Assembly: GCF_964656455.1 (NCBI RefSeq)
Contig: NC_135714.1
Span: forward strand, 56,755,850-56,819,849
Length of the DNA stretch: 64,000 bases
From: Halichoerus grypus
Lineage: Eukaryota; Chordata; Mammalia; Carnivora; Phocidae
Direction of reading: 5' to 3'
Of this stretch, positions 47,975 through 60,285 are shown piece after piece. The translations under genes were made by a program, and so were the position numbers. The notes below the pieces were generated by a model. It did no database searches. It was not told where the DNA came from and was given only the letters and a program-made list of their open reading frames with translations. The first letter of the stretch is position 1, and each line of letters opens with the position of its first letter.

Positions 47975-49665
47975 TTTAATTACATGTATGGCCATATCAT
48001 TACCCACATATTGTTCACACACACAAGTATATTTAGTTTCAAGGGAGTTGGATAGATAATGTCTACCTTCCTCTGAGTTCTGGTTTCTCTTCACCATTAT
48101 AGTAGCTTGACTACTTACCTGTAAGCTCTCAGTCTGTGAGATAGCTTACTTCAATACAGAGCTCTCACATCTAACAGTTTTGATTGTCATCAACCTGTGC
48201 TTTATTACTTGTGTTCTGAGAGGCCTTTTGCAGTGTTTTTGTCTAAGAGGTAAGCAGAAAAAAAGTTTAATTTCATTTTTCATTCTGAAGAGATTGATTC
48301 TTGTACATAAATCAGCCCAGTCGAGTTTTTCTGTGCAATGACTCCATTGTCTCTGAAGCAGTTGCATTTCAGAAACTGTTTCTAGATGATCTGAATCTTT
48401 CCATTTGGAAGGAATGTTAACAAGTAGTTGCTTAAATAGTTTCACAAAATAAATGCAATGTATAAAACTGAAAGCTTTCCATGTTGGACTTCATTTATGC
48501 AAGGACCATTTGAAAAAGAAAATGCCCATTGACAAAAGGTCAACTTGTTTTCTAGAAAATAAACTATAGCAACACCTCAGGTGAGGATTTTAAAAACAAA
48601 GAGCTACAACAATAATGAATGTGAGTTTTAATTAAGAATCGGGCATTGTGATATTCAGTTATATTATAAGCATAGGATTAGACTTTTACTTAGTCAACTG
48701 CTTCAAAGAGATAGAGGTAAGCTTTACTCTATATAGGTTTCATTTTATTTTTCTATTTTCTTGTACAATTTACATTTTACATTTTCTTCAAAGTTTATTT
48801 CATTAAATGATCAATACCGCCATCCTAAAGAAAATTTGAAAAAAACAAAGGAAAAGAGGTTACCTACCATTAATACTTTAGTGTATTTACTTTGTTCTCT
48901 TATGCAAATTTATTTCTTTTTATATACTGCTATTCACATCTGCAGATTTGGTCACCTCTCTTTTATTTCTACAAATTAATGTTATTTTAAGAGTCAGTAT
49001 GCCAGTTTGAGTAGGAAGTCTATCGCCCTTTCCATTCATTCCCTGATAGTCTGGGGTTTACTCAGTCTATAAGAAAGTACATCTGAAAGCCATGTCCACG
49101 TAGAGAGAGCCCCAGTTTCTAACGTTTGCTGCTGCCTGTGGTGCTATAGGCTCTTCTTACATCATGTTTCCTTTGATTAGCAGTCATTCATAGTATGAAA
49201 ATCTTGCCAATCATGTGTGCTGCCCCAGCTCCTAGTATAGACAGGTGTGGGCTTTTGAGGCATGTGACTCTAAGGAGTAGTCTCTTCTTTCAATGTTAGA
49301 CATAGCTCAGCTGCCCCATACTGGTTTCTAGGATGTTCTTCCAGGGCCCAACCCCTTCAGTACAAACCATAGTCGTTCCCCATCAAAGAAAGGGCCAGCC
49401 TATCCAGAAATACAGCACCTTGATTGGGTTTATGGTGGTGTGAGCTGATCCACAATCATATCTCTATATTTAGTTTGTTGAATCTTTTTGGGGTCAGACA
49501 GCTTTCCTTCTCAATCCCTGAATGCAAGTTGTTCATTCTACTTCCTTATTGGACAATGAAAATATCCCATGATGACTACCTGTGCAGTAGTCAGGAGCAG
49601 ACCCTTCCATAGCTACCTAATAGTATCCTTTTTAACTTTTTAAAATCGAGGACTTTGTATTATAT
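47975..49665. other. Unassigned sequence
   Basis: About 1.7 kb without a recognisable gene or repeat. Open frames at 48146-48445 (minus) and 48761-48979 (plus) have no support. Confidence 0.4.
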
Positions 49666-49686
49666 CCTTCTTGGAGAATAGAGTTT

Positions 49687-49891
49687 TTTTTTTTTTTTTT
49701 TTAAGATTTTATTTATTTGAGAGAGAGAATGAGAGAGAGAGAGAGAGAGAGCACATGAGAGGGGGGAGGGTCAGAGGGAGAAGCAGACTCCCTGCTGAGC
49801 AGGGAGCCCGATGTGGGACTCGATCCTGGGACTCCAGGATCATGACCTGAGCTGAAGGCAGTCGCCTAACCAACTGAGCCACCCAGGCGCC
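49687..49891 (-). mobile_element. Can-SINE, minus strand
   Basis: Poly-T, taagattttatttatttgagagagagaa with a (GA)n tract, head complement gagccacccaggcgcc. A perfect 17-bp duplication, cttggagaatagagttt, lies at 49670-49686 and 49892-49908, which points to a young copy. Confidence 0.97.
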
Positions 49892-50069
49892 CTTGGAGAA
49901 TAGAGTTTGAATGATTTCAAGGATTTGGGGAAAGTTTGTTTACCCACTGCAAGAGGGACAACAATCTGTTACTGTATCATCTGGGTGAGTTACCTCCCAA
50001 GTACTATCTGGATGACTTTAAATGTTCTCTCTAAAGAGTAAAAAACAACATAAACTCCACCTTAGCTTT

Positions 50070-50660
50070 TTATCTCCTTTATTTTGAAATAACTGTAGAT
50101 TCACATGCAATTGCAAGCCATAATATGGAGAGCTCATGTAGCCTTCACTCAGTTTCTCCCAATTGTAGCCTCTTGCAAAAACTATGGTACATTATCACAA
50201 ACAGGATATTAGCATTGATATATAGTAAAGAGATAGAACATTATCCTTATCACAAGGAATCCCTCATGTTGCTCTTTTATACCCTTTCCTCCTACCCTCC
50301 TTACTCCTTTTTTCAAGAATACCATGTAAATGGAATTGCACATTATGTAACCTTTTGGGATTGGCTGAAAAAAAAATCTCAAAAAAAAAAATGAGCATAA
50401 TTCTCTAGAGAATCAACCAGTTTGTTGTAAGTATTGATAGTTTTTCTTTATGGCTGAATAGTATCCCATGGTATGGATATACCATAGTGTGTTTAATCAT
50501 TTACCTATTAAAAGACATTTAGCTTATTACTAGTTTTTTGCTCTTATGACTAAAGCTGCTATAAACATGTATAGGTTTTTGTGGGAACATGAGTCATTTT
50601 TTTCTGGGATAAATGCCTAGATCTGCAATTTTGGGGTCATATGGTATTATAACTTAAAAC
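50070..50660 (-). mobile_element. Old LINE-1 (L1M group) fragment, antisense
   Basis: 'ttattttgaaataactgtagattcacatgcaattgcaag', 'gctgaatagtatcccatggtatggatataccatagtgtg' and 'gactaaagctgctataaacatgtataggtttttgtg' are antisense old LINE-1 3' region phrases. Confidence 0.75.
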
Positions 50661-51356
50661 TGACAGTGGGATTTATCCATGTAGAGGGCATTGATGACCC
50701 TGGTAATAACTGTTTTGGTGGAAAGTTGGGGATAGAAACCTACATTGGGTGAGTTCAAGAAGGATTGGGAAGAGGGGAATTGTGGAGAGTAAATATAGTG
50801 AGTCTTTTGAAGGGCTTTGCTATAAGAGAACTTTAGATATGGGACAGGAGCTGAAGTATGAGAGAAATAATAGCATGTTGACTTGCTGATGCAAATGAGT
50901 AAGAGGGAACCAATGGAGATTGGGATATGGAGATATGGGGAAGAATGCTGGCCTTGTAACCAATGAAAGAAAATAGGACACAGTGACAACATGGAGCCTT
51001 GGCATGGACATATTATCCATAACAATGGGAGATTCTGAAAAATTTTCTCATGTTGGTGTGATAATTTCCTCCATTCTGTTTACTCTGTTCTTTTTTGAAC
51101 TCCTATTAGGTACATGTTGGATTTTTTTTTTTTTTTTTGATAACTTCTTACTTTTCCTCCTTTTGTTCTTTGCTCTCTAAGATTTCCTTAATTTCCCCTT
51201 CCTTTATTTTTTTAAGTTGTCTATTTTTTTCTACAATATTTTTAGTTTACAATAGTGTTTTATCATTCTTTAAGTTTCTATTTTAATCCAGTTCTATTCT
51301 TTTATCATGTATGCAACATATTTTTTTATTTCTCTGTGAATATTAATTATACTGTT
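50661..51356. other. Unassigned sequence
   Basis: T-rich, with a T18 run at about 51121-51138. Nothing named. Confidence 0.35.
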
Positions 51357-51780
51357 TGTGACAATTTCATGTTCAACTTGCCTGGGCTGAGGGGTGCCCA
51401 GATGGCCAGAGACATTTCTAGGTGTGTCTATGAGGGTGTTTCTGGAAGAGTTTACCATTTGATTCAGTAGACTAAGATTCCTCCCACCAATGTGGGCAGG
51501 CATCATCTAATTCACTGAAGGCCCAAATAGAACAAAAAGGCATAGGAAAGGAGAATTCTTTCTCTTCCTGAGCTATGATGCCCATATTCCTGCCCTTGAA
51601 CATCAGAACTCCTGGTTCTTGGGTCTTTGGACTCAAAAACTGAATTATACTACCACAGGCTTTCCTAGTTTTCCAGCTTGCAGATGGCAGATTATGGGAT
51701 TTCTTAGCCTTCACAGCTTTGTGAGCCAATTCCTATATCTCCTATAAATTCTGTTTCTGTGAAGAACCTTGACCAATACA
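51357..51780 (+). mobile_element. LTR-like element, TG...CA, near complete
   Basis: Starts tgtgacaatttcatgttcaacttgcctgggctgaggggtgcccag. Contains 'ttctaggtgtgtctatgagggtgtttctggaagag', 'gtgggcaggcatcatctaattcactgaaggcccaaatagaac' and 'ccagcttgcagatggcagattatggga', and ends 'gaagaaccttgaccaataca'. This consensus is familiar from mammalian LTR-type repeats; I am unsure of the exact family label. The flanks share tgtt. Confidence 0.7.
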
Positions 51781-52925
51781 TTGTTGAAAGTATTTTTCCT
51801 ACATTGTTTCTGTTTACTCCAGATTCCTTTTCTTTTTGTTGGTCTTTCCAAATCCTATTAGAGACTTCTCTTAATGTGTTATGAGCCACACTATTTAAGA
51901 ACCATGAACTAAAAAGCCACATAGATGTTCTGTGTATGTGTGCAAGTCTTGTTGTCTCATGGACTTTGCTATTCAGAACTGCAAAGTATATGTGAGTTAT
52001 CTCTCAGAAGAATTTGCTTCTGCAAGGGAAATTTTCCGGTTTCTGTTTGGGCTATGTAGTATGGCTGCCAGTATTTGGATGGTTGAGTGGGGGGAAGCAT
52101 TGAAATGCTTAGTCATCCTCTTACTCCTCCTGTTTTGACTAGTTACTGACTTCTGCTCTTTGCAGTCTCATGGCTCTGACTCCAGAATCTCACTGTTACT
52201 GAGAAGGGAAGATCAGTTGCCTCTTTGCACAGACTGGAGGAGGGAATCTGGAGGCCTACCTACTCCTTATACCATTATTCAAACAGTCCTGTTTTTAGCC
52301 ATTCTTGTCATCCTATCTTCAGACACACATGATGCTTTCAATGTCTGAGCCTTTTAAGAGATCTGCTTGCTGCTGCTGGGTTTCCCCTCTACTGGCAGTG
52401 AAATTTCAGCTCTTTCTGCCGTGCATAATAAGGCTGGAAATCACCCATCTGCTTTTTCATCTTGCAAAAATTGTTGCCACCTTTATCTCACATTACCTTC
52501 TCTCCTAGTGTATTTGTCCTTTGGTATTGAAAACTTATCTTTATATTGGTGAATAAAGGGTAAATCACCACCTGTTAGTAGTGATTCACGAAGTCAATCT
52601 ATATGTTAAACCTCTCATATAACTGGAAAATTTTGTTCAAACAGACTGATATACCATACCAATTAGAGCTATTTAATAAAATAAGAGGATAACTTCATCA
52701 AGGAGCAACATATTCTAGGGTAATATTATAAAATATTTGACTATAATCCTACTTGCCTGAGTTCCATAATGTGAGCTGCCAGTAATGAAGACAAACTTTA
52801 ACTTTCCCTCTGATAACCCAAAACAATGAGGACGTAGGGATTTTTGTCTTAATACAGAAGAGATGTGCAATTTTGTCTAATTATCTGAAGCTCTAACATA
52901 GCTTAAAAAATAAGGACATACTTAA
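51781..52925. other. Unassigned sequence
   Basis: No recognisable feature. Short overlapping plus-strand open frames at 51932-52552 are not supported by codon texture or splice context. Confidence 0.35.
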
Positions 52926-53012
52926 CAGCTGCCAGGTACTTTAGCTTTTATTAACCCATATATATCTCACAGGCAGGTATAATCATTATACTTATTTTAC
53001 AGATAAGGAGTC
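52926..53012 (+). repeat. MIR-like fragment, cut by the next LTR
   Basis: 'gccaggtactttagcttttattaacccatatatatctcacaggcaggtataatcattatacttattttacagataaggag' follows the MIR core and stops exactly where the MaLR LTR begins. Confidence 0.55.
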
Positions 53013-53378
53013 TGTATTAGTCAACTTGGGCTGTCATAACAAAATACCACAGACTGGGTATTAAACAACAGAATTTTCTCATGGTTCTGGAGCCTAGAAG
53101 TCGCAGATCGAGGTACTGGCAGATTCATTTTCCGGTGGGACTCTTGTTGGCTTGTAATTGTCTGCCTTTTCACTGTGTCTTCATGGCCTTTCTTCTGTTC
53201 ACATGTGGAGAGAAAGAAAGATCTTGTGTCTCTTTCTCTTATAAAGACACCAGTTCGGTGTCATTCAGGCCTTATCTTTATGACTTAATTTAACCCTAAT
53301 TATATCCCTAAAGACTCATTTTCCAAATAATACATATTGAGGTTAGGGTTTTAGGGAGACATACTTAGTTTATAAACA
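53013..53378 (-). mobile_element. MLT1/MST-type MaLR LTR, minus strand
   Basis: Complement of an LTR: tgtattagtcaacttgggctgtcataacaaaataccacagactggg at the left, 'ttctcatggttctggagcctagaag' and 'ggtactggcagattcattttccgg', ending 'tatattgaggttagggtttta...tagtttataaaca' at the right. Confidence 0.78.
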
Positions 53379-54370
53379 GTTTGAAACAAAGAGGAGGGTT
53401 CCACAGAATGTAAGTGGCAGAGGGCAGTTTGGCTAAGAGTTCCTGTTTAAATATTAGGCTATTATGCCTCAGAGTTGATTGGTTAAGTATTTTTTTCAAA
53501 CACAGTTTGTTTTGTTTGTCATGTTGAGGCAATGATCGAATCATTACCTTGGTATTTTCCTATCTCAGTGTGCAGGCAATAGAGAAAGCCTCTTTACCAG
53601 CCAGCATGAATAGATCACATCTAAGCCTTTCCTCATAGTGATGTGATATGTGTATTGGCTTTGGTCAGTGAGTTTTATTCAAACAAAAAGATTCAGGCAT
53701 AAGATAAATCTTACCTTTCTCGTGTTTTCTGTATCAGCTGGGAAATGAAGTGTGTGGATAGATTATTTCCTTTCAATATTAGGACGATTAAAAGGATTGC
53801 TTATATCAGAGAGAGGAATCTTCTGTGTACAAATTCTTTTCAGGTTAAAATTTTTTTTTTGTAGTAAGTGCTACATGTCCATGATGAAAAAATTCAAAAT
53901 ATATAAGCGTATGGGATGAAAAGCAATATTTCATTCTATTCCCAATCCCCAGGTAGCAAGTTTCCCTCTCCAGAAGTAATCAAGTTTGTAGTTTATTAAT
54001 TGTTCTAATTTTTAATTGTATAATTAGCCAAGCTATTATATTGCAGTCTTAACTTTTAAAATATGAATCTAGCTGAGTGGAATATTAAAAGAGCATGATT
54101 ACACTATCTCTATTAGGAAAAGCTTGGTAGATGTAACAATGATCATTAAACTAAAAATGAATAAGCTCTTAGTACTTGGTGGTGAATACTCATTGCATGA
54201 TTGATTATAGCTGTTAGTCATGTTTCCTTGATAAGATTATCTCCTAGACTGTATGAAGATGTTGCTAATGTGTTAGTACATAAACTTTTTTATATAATAA
54301 AAGACAAGAGCTTAAGGCTTGTTACTTTCACAATAAATTATTTAAATGTCTCTAATAAGAAAGATTAACT
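53379..54370. other. Unassigned sequence
   Basis: 'attcaaaatatataagcgtatgggatgaaaagcaatatttcattctattccc' near 53895-53945 resembles an ancient repeat that I cannot name. Otherwise nothing recognised. Confidence 0.35.
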
Positions 54371-54762
54371 GTTTTTTCTGAGTATAGTTGACACACAATG
54401 TTAAATTAGTTTCAGGTGTATAATATAGTGATTTAACAAGTTTAAGTTACGCTATGCTCACAAGTGTAGCTACCATCTTCCTGCCATTAGTCACCATAGA
54501 ATGCTATTACAATACAATTGACTATATTCCCTTTGCTATATCTTTTATTCCAGTGACTTCTTTCCATACCTGGAAGCTGTATTTCCCACTCCCCTTTGCC
54601 CATTTTGCTCATCTTCCCACCCCATTCCCCTCTTTCAGATACATTCTAAAAAAATATTACTTCCTCCTCCATGTTTTATGTATATGTTGTCATGTTCCAC
54701 ATGTTTTTATTCATAATTTTCTTATGTCTAATTATGGCCTTTTCTTTTCCACTTAAGTCCTT

Positions 54763-54953
54763 GGGGTGCCTGGTTGGCACTGTCCGTTAGGTGTTGGACT
54801 CTTGGTTTTGGCTCCGGTCATGATCTCAGGGTCATGGGATCAAGCCCCCTGTCAAGCTCCTCAGGGTGGAGTCTATTAAAGTCTGCTCTGCCCCTCCCCA
54901 CCACGTTCTCTCTCTCTCTAAAATAAATGAATAGATCTTAAAAAAAATAAAAG
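54763..54953 (+). mobile_element. Can-SINE, plus strand, diverged
   Basis: Head ggggtgcctggttggcactgtccgttaggtg, 'ggactcttggttttggctccggtcatgatctcag', tail ctaaaataaatgaatagatcttaaaaaaaataaaag. Duplication aagtcctt at 54755-54762 and 54954-54961. Confidence 0.92.
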
Positions 54954-55670
54954 AAGTCCTTTTAACATTTCTCGTAAGGCCAGTTTAGTGGTGATAAACT
55001 CCTTTGAGTTCTTGTGTGGGAAACCCTCTCTTCCATTCTGAATGATAACCTTGACTGGTAGTGTATGCTTGGTTGTAGTTTTTTTCCTTTCAGCACTTTG
55101 CAGGCCAGAAAGGAGTGGCATGATATATTCAAAATTTGTTGAAAATTAAGCTGATAACCTAATGGGGTTTCGCTTTTGCTGCTTTTAGGATTCTTTATCT
55201 TTAACCTTTGACATTTTAATATGTGTTCTGGTGTGGAAGTCCTTGGATTCATCTGGTTTGGGCCCCTCTGTGCTTCCTGAAACTGGATGTCTGTTTCCTT
55301 CACTAGGTTAAGGAAGGTTTCAGCTATTATTTCTTCAAATAAGTTTTCCGCTCCTTTCTCTCTTCTCCTTCTGGCATCCCAATAATGCAAATGTTTATTA
55401 ATTTGATGTTGTCCAAGACCTCTTTTAACCTATCCCCATTTAAAGAAAATCATTTTTCCTTTTTTGCTGTTCAGCTTGGATGCTTTCCATTACCCTTTCT
55501 TTCAGATTACCGATCTGTTCTGCATTTGCTAATCTGTTGATTCCCTCTAGTATATTCATTTCAGTTCCTTGGGGTTCTTTTTTATATTTTCTCTTTGTTG
55601 AAGTGCTCACTGAGTTTTTCCACTCTTCTCTCTTCTCTGGTGAGCATCTTTAGAATCATTATTTTAAACT

Positions 55671-55881
55671 TTTTTTTTTTTAAAGATTTTATTTATTTGA
55701 GAGAGAGCATGAGTGAGAGAGTGCGAGCGAGTGAGTGGGAGCAGGGGGGAAGGGCAGAGGGAGAGGAAGAAGCAGACTCCCACTGAACAGGGAGCCTGAT
55801 TCAAGGCTCTATCCCAGGACCCTGGGATCATGACCTGAGCTGAAGGCAAACACTTACCCAAATGAGTCATCTAGGCACCCC
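55671..55881 (-). mobile_element. Can-SINE, minus strand
   Basis: Poly-T, taaagattttatttatttgagagagagc, head complement ending catctaggcacccc. Duplication tattttaaact at 55660-55670 and 55882-55892. Confidence 0.95.
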
Positions 55882-56340
55882 TATTTTAAACTATTAACAG
55901 GCATATTGCTTATCTCCTTTTCATTTAGTTCTTTTTCTGAGGTTTGTCTTGTCCTTTTGGAGCATATTCCTCTATCTCCCCATTTTGCTTGACTTTCTGT
56001 TTTCTGTGAATTAGGCAGAATAGCTACTTTTCCTAAATTTGAAAGAATGGTCTTGTGTATGGTCATCCCATGTATAAACTGTGTGTGCTTGGTGATTTTT
56101 GTTGGCTGGCTGGAGCTGTGGCTGGCATGCAGTGAGGTTCCTGGGGCACTCGATGCTGGGGCCGCCCTGGTTGGGATGACTGCAGTTGAAGTGGACATGG
56201 GCTTGGGTGGTCCTGAATATCTCCGTGTGAAGAAGGCACTTTTGTCGGGACATTTGAAACTGAAGTGGATGCAGTTTGGAGGGAGGTGTCCTAGGGCTCT
56301 ATGCACAGAGGACACTCTGGCATATTCCTTTGATTCTTAA

Positions 56341-57019
56341 TGCAAGTAAGAAAACATTGAAAAGAATGGATAAACTTCACTAAGCCATTTTTGTTCATAT
56401 GATTGTTTTATTTAGCAGTGTTTGCTGGCAAATAATAGAAACATTAATCAAAACTGATTTATGATGTAACTGAAAAGTCCAAAAAAGAGGTGCCCATCAG
56501 GTAAGGCTTTACTGTGTAGCTCAACAAGGTTTTCAAAGACCTGCTGGTCCTTCAAGATATCTGAAGTATTTTTACTATGACTTAAGAGGAATTGATGTTT
56601 AATTGATATTAAACCAATAAATGCTTATGACAGGTTCATATGGGATGTTTATATTTTCCATATTTATCCTTGAGTGGGCTAGAGTGAGTATGCTATGGAA
56701 ATACCTTGGATAGGAGACTTAGGGGTTCAAACCTACTAAGAGTCCTGCTTTCTCCCCATTTATTAGGAAGATCTGGGTCCAAATTTTAGTAACTATTGTC
56801 TAAATTTTTATATGTAAAAAGTAAACTTTAATGCTATTTCCTATTGTTGATATGATGCTGAATGAGTTATTGGATATAAAATGCTTAACATAAACTATGA
56901 ATCATATTAAACTCACAACAACTGCTACTAATATGGTTACTATTACCCACACAGTTATTTTACTTTCATGGCATGCCCCAGAACCTTGACCTAAAACTCT
57001 TTTGTTCCCATCATGTACT
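56341..57019. other. Unassigned sequence
   Basis: No recognisable feature. Confidence 0.4.
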
Positions 57020-57800
57020 CATTTCTAGGTGATCTGCTTAATGAAATCCAAGTTAATATCTTCAGCTTTGAAATCTCTGCTGTGCTCTACACTTTTTTCT
57101 CAGGCCAAAAACATTGCAATTTTCCTTGATTTCTCTGTTATACCCCATTCCAACCTAGCAGTAAATCTTATTGGTCCTATCTTCAAAATATACCCACAAT
57201 CTAAACTGCTTCTCATCCCTCTACTGCTATCACTGTGGACAAACCACCATCCTCTTATACCAGATTCTTGCTATAGACTCCTTCCCTTTGTACTTGCACC
57301 CCTTAGATTATTCTCTGTACTTATGTTCCAAACTTTCCAATAGCTTCCCATCTCACTCAGAGTCCTTCTTTTGGAATACTAGCCCAACATCATCCTGAGC
57401 TCACCTTCTATTCTCCTGAGGGCTCCTACCACACCAGTTTTCTTTCTATTCTTCACAATCAGCATACATGTTTCCACTTCAGGGTTTCCACAATTAATCT
57501 TCTCTTTGCCTGGGACACTTACTCTCCTCCTCCTTAACAGTTCTCTGCTAAACTATCACCTTAATGGAGTAGACTTCGTGTCCCCCTACCCTTTTATTCA
57601 TTGCTATCTATGATTCTGTTGTCTGTTTTTTAAATAACAACACCATTTGATATATTTCTTATAACTTGTTTTCCCCACTACATGTAAGCTGTGTGAGAGA
57701 AAGGACTTTTAAAAATCTATTGCTGTCTAACAAATATTTAGAATTGGGCCCTCTATATAACACTCACAAAATGAATGTACATGAATATTTGGGGCCCATG
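57020..57800 (+). repeat. L2 (LINE-2) 3' region
   Basis: Diverged L2 phrases in order: 'ctactgctatcactgtggacaaaccaccatcctc', 'caatagcttcccatctcactcagagtcc', 'tttgcctgggacacttactctcc', and 'ccactacatgtaagctgtgtgagagaaaggac', as in the L2 3' end. It is one of the longer L2 relics in the window; no intact frame. Confidence 0.72.
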
Positions 57801-58290
57801 TGTATCTCTGGCCTTTGGCCTACAGAGAGCTCAATGAGCTCTATAAGAAGAGTTGGGTCCTCCTATTTCCACCAATAGTTGTTTGATTAAAATTTAAAAT
57901 TGTACCTGAGGATACTAGTGAAGAAAACATGAAGACCATGCAGAGGTTTGGAACTCTGTGCACAGCCCTGTGAAAGAAGGCTGTTCATCCCCTACAAAAG
58001 GGAGGAGGAAAGGGTGTGCTCTTCTACAGCACAGAAATAATACAGCCAGAAAGATTTCCTGAAATTGCATTTCAGTCTTTTTTCAGGATTTCTTTCTTGC
58101 CAAAAACAAGATTGTCTTAACCTTTACTTGAGAATCCTAACAAGACCCATGCTTTCAAAACAATTTTAAAAACCTTTATATAGGATGAGGTTGCATAGAA
58201 CCAGACCTTCTATTTTGTGAACTACTTACAAAAAGAACACATTTTTTTTTTACCCAAAGTCACATACATCGGAAAGTCTAAGAGTATAGC
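57801..58290. other. Unassigned sequence
   Basis: No recognisable feature. Confidence 0.4.
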
Positions 58291-58643
58291 TGTGATTTAA
58301 TTGTTTGTCTCCCCCTCCCAAATTCGTATGTTGAAATCCTAACCCTCCAGTGTGATGGTACTAGGAGGGTGGGGCCTTTGGGGAGTGATTATGCCATGAG
58401 GGTATGGCCTTCATGAATGGGATTAACATTAATATTTATATAAAAGAGAACCCACAGAAATCCCTAGCCCTTTCCACCACGTGAAGATAAAATCTGCAAC
58501 TCAGAAAAGGGAATTAGCTTGACCATGGTTATACCCTGATCTCTGACTTCCCAACCTCCAGAATTGTGAAAAATAAATTGCTGCTGTCTATAAGCTACAC
58601 AGATGGTGATATTTCATTATAGCAGCCCGAACAGACTAAGACA
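58291..58643 (+). mobile_element. MLT1/MST-type MaLR LTR, plus strand
   Basis: 'tgtgatttaattgtttgtctccccctcccaaattcgtatgttgaaatcctaaccctcc', 'ggtgatggtactaggagggtggggcctttggggagtgatta'-like block, 'cagaattgtgaaaaataaattgctgctgtctataagctacac' (poly(A) signal) and end 'gcagcccgaacagactaagaca'. Confidence 0.82.
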
Positions 58644-59162
58644 AGTGTGTAGGACTGTTCTCTGGTTTAGACGTGGTGACATCCCACAACTATATAAGAG
58701 GGGCATACTGGTGTGGACTTACAATTATCTTATTTATAAAAGTAAGCACTAATTTCAAGCTATTTCTTGAGTCTCAATTTATCCGGCTCTCCATTATTTA
58801 AGCAATTGATATTATTAAATGGTCTTTCATTTCTACTTTTGCTTTGCCCCTTCAGAGTCTGAAGACATTGTCTTTCTATCAAGAAGAGCCTTGCAGTTTT
58901 CCTACTCTGCTTCATGTAGCCTGTAGGACCCTCCCACTCTGGGGCAGCCTGACTTCTGAAGCTTCCATCAACATTCCACAGCACTATGAGTAGACCTATA
59001 TATGTCTACACATACATATATTTATACACATAAATTTCCTTAGAGTCCAGTACCAAGTGCATTTTCATTTCATACACTATCTACTTAGCTTTTGATATTT
59101 TTGTTCTAACTTCTATAATGTCTATATTCCAGGTACTTTTAAATAGCTTCTGAATAGTAAAT
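58644..59162. other. Unassigned sequence
   Basis: No recognisable feature. Confidence 0.4.
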
Positions 59163-59175
59163 GTCCTTTGTTCTT

Positions 59176-59378
59176 TTTTTTTTTTTTTTAAAGATTTTAT
59201 TTATTTATTTGACAGAGAGATAGACAGAAGAGCACAAGCAGAGGGAGTGGCAGAGGGAGAGGGAGAAGCAGGCTCTGCACTGAGCAGGGAACCCAATGCG
59301 GGACTCGATCCCAGGACCCTGAGATCATGACCTGAGCCGAAGGCAGACGCTTAACCATCTGAGCCACCCAGGCGCCCC
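59176..59378 (-). mobile_element. Can-SINE, minus strand
   Basis: Poly-T, aaagattttatttatttatttgacagagagatagacag, head complement gagccacccaggcgcccc. A perfect 13-bp duplication, gtcctttgttctt, lies at 59163-59175 and 59379-59391. Confidence 0.97.
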
Positions 59379-59670
59379 GTCCTTTGTTCTTAATTGCTCT
59401 TTTACTAGAAGAAGGTATCATCTGTCACCTCTACCCACTGATGAGCCTATGAACCAGTATTCCCTAGTGACTGACCTATGGTTTTGCCATTCAGAATATC
59501 ATAAGTCTCTGGGTCTTTGCTGCTGTGTGACTCAAAATGCTGCACTGCTGCCCCCAACCCTCCTAATCTCTCCTATCCCCATTCTTCCAACCAGTACATA
59601 AAATGTTAGCTTAATGCTCAATGCAGGGATAGAGTTAATTTTTGCTGCCAAGACCAGCAGTGTTACCTTA

Positions 59671-60004
59671 TGTCTTAGTCTGTTCAGGCTGCTCTAACAA
59701 AAATACCACAGACTGGGTGGCTTATACAACAAATGTTTCTCCGATGTGGAAGCTGCACAATCCAAGATTAAAGTGCCAGCAGATTTGGTGTCTAGTGAGG
59801 ACCCATTTCCTGGTTTATAGAAGGCCATCTTCTTGCTGTTTCTTCACATGGTGTAAGAGGTGAGGGAGCTCTAATCCCATTCATGGAGCTCTGCCCTCAT
59901 GACTGAATCACCTCCCTCAAAGCCCCCCCTCCTAATACCATCACATTGGAGGTTAGGATTCAACATAGAATTTTGAGGGGAACACAAATATTCAGCCTAT
60001 AACA
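59671..60004 (-). mobile_element. MST/MLT1A-type MaLR LTR, minus strand
   Basis: Complement of an LTR: tgtcttagtctgttcaggctgctctaacaaaaataccacagactgggtggc at the left, 'gatttggtgtctagtgaggaccc', 'cctaataccatcacattggaggttaggattcaacatagaattttgagggg', end cagcctataaca. The flanking pentamers cctta and tctta match at four of five bases. Confidence 0.85.
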
Positions 60005-60049
60005 TCTTAATTTCTAAAATTCATGGCTAGTAATGAGAGAATAGTCATT

Positions 60050-60285
60050 CAGAGTGCATATCCCTAGAACCAGACTACCCAGTTCAAATATTAGCAACTA
60101 ACCAAAGTATTTGACCATGATCAAGTTACTTAGCATCTGTGTGTGCCAGTTTCTTAATCTTAAAATTACTATGACATTTATGTCATCACATACATATTTA
60201 AAGATTAAATGTTAAATTTAAGGATTATACAGAACACCTTGAAAGATATTTGAACATTCAACATGTTTTAGTTACTAGTATTGCT
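60050..60285 (+). repeat. MIR-like fragment
   Basis: 'aaccagactacccagttcaaat...gaccatgatcaagttacttagcatctgtgtgtgccagtttcttaatcttaaaatt' follows the MIR consensus 'gtgaccttgggcaagttacttaacctctctgtgcctcagtttcctc'. Confidence 0.62.

Larger units (their letters stand above)
54372..56340 (-). mobile_element. Old LINE-1 (L1MA/L1MB-like) 3' UTR, antisense
   Basis: Begins with the complement of a LINE-1 end ('gagtatagttgacacacaatgttaaattagtttcaggtg'), then 'ttgctgcttttaggattctttatctttaacctttgacattttaatatgtg', 'gaaactggatgtctgtttccttcactaggttaaggaaggtttcagctattatttcttcaaataag'. Two Can-SINEs split it (54763 and 55671). The right part from about 56040 is more GC-rich and its assignment is weaker. Confidence 0.75.

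Noticed and set aside
54962..55390. 142-codon minus-strand open frame, and 55881-56315
   Set aside because: They lie within an old antisense LINE-1 3' UTR, with no coding texture or splice context.
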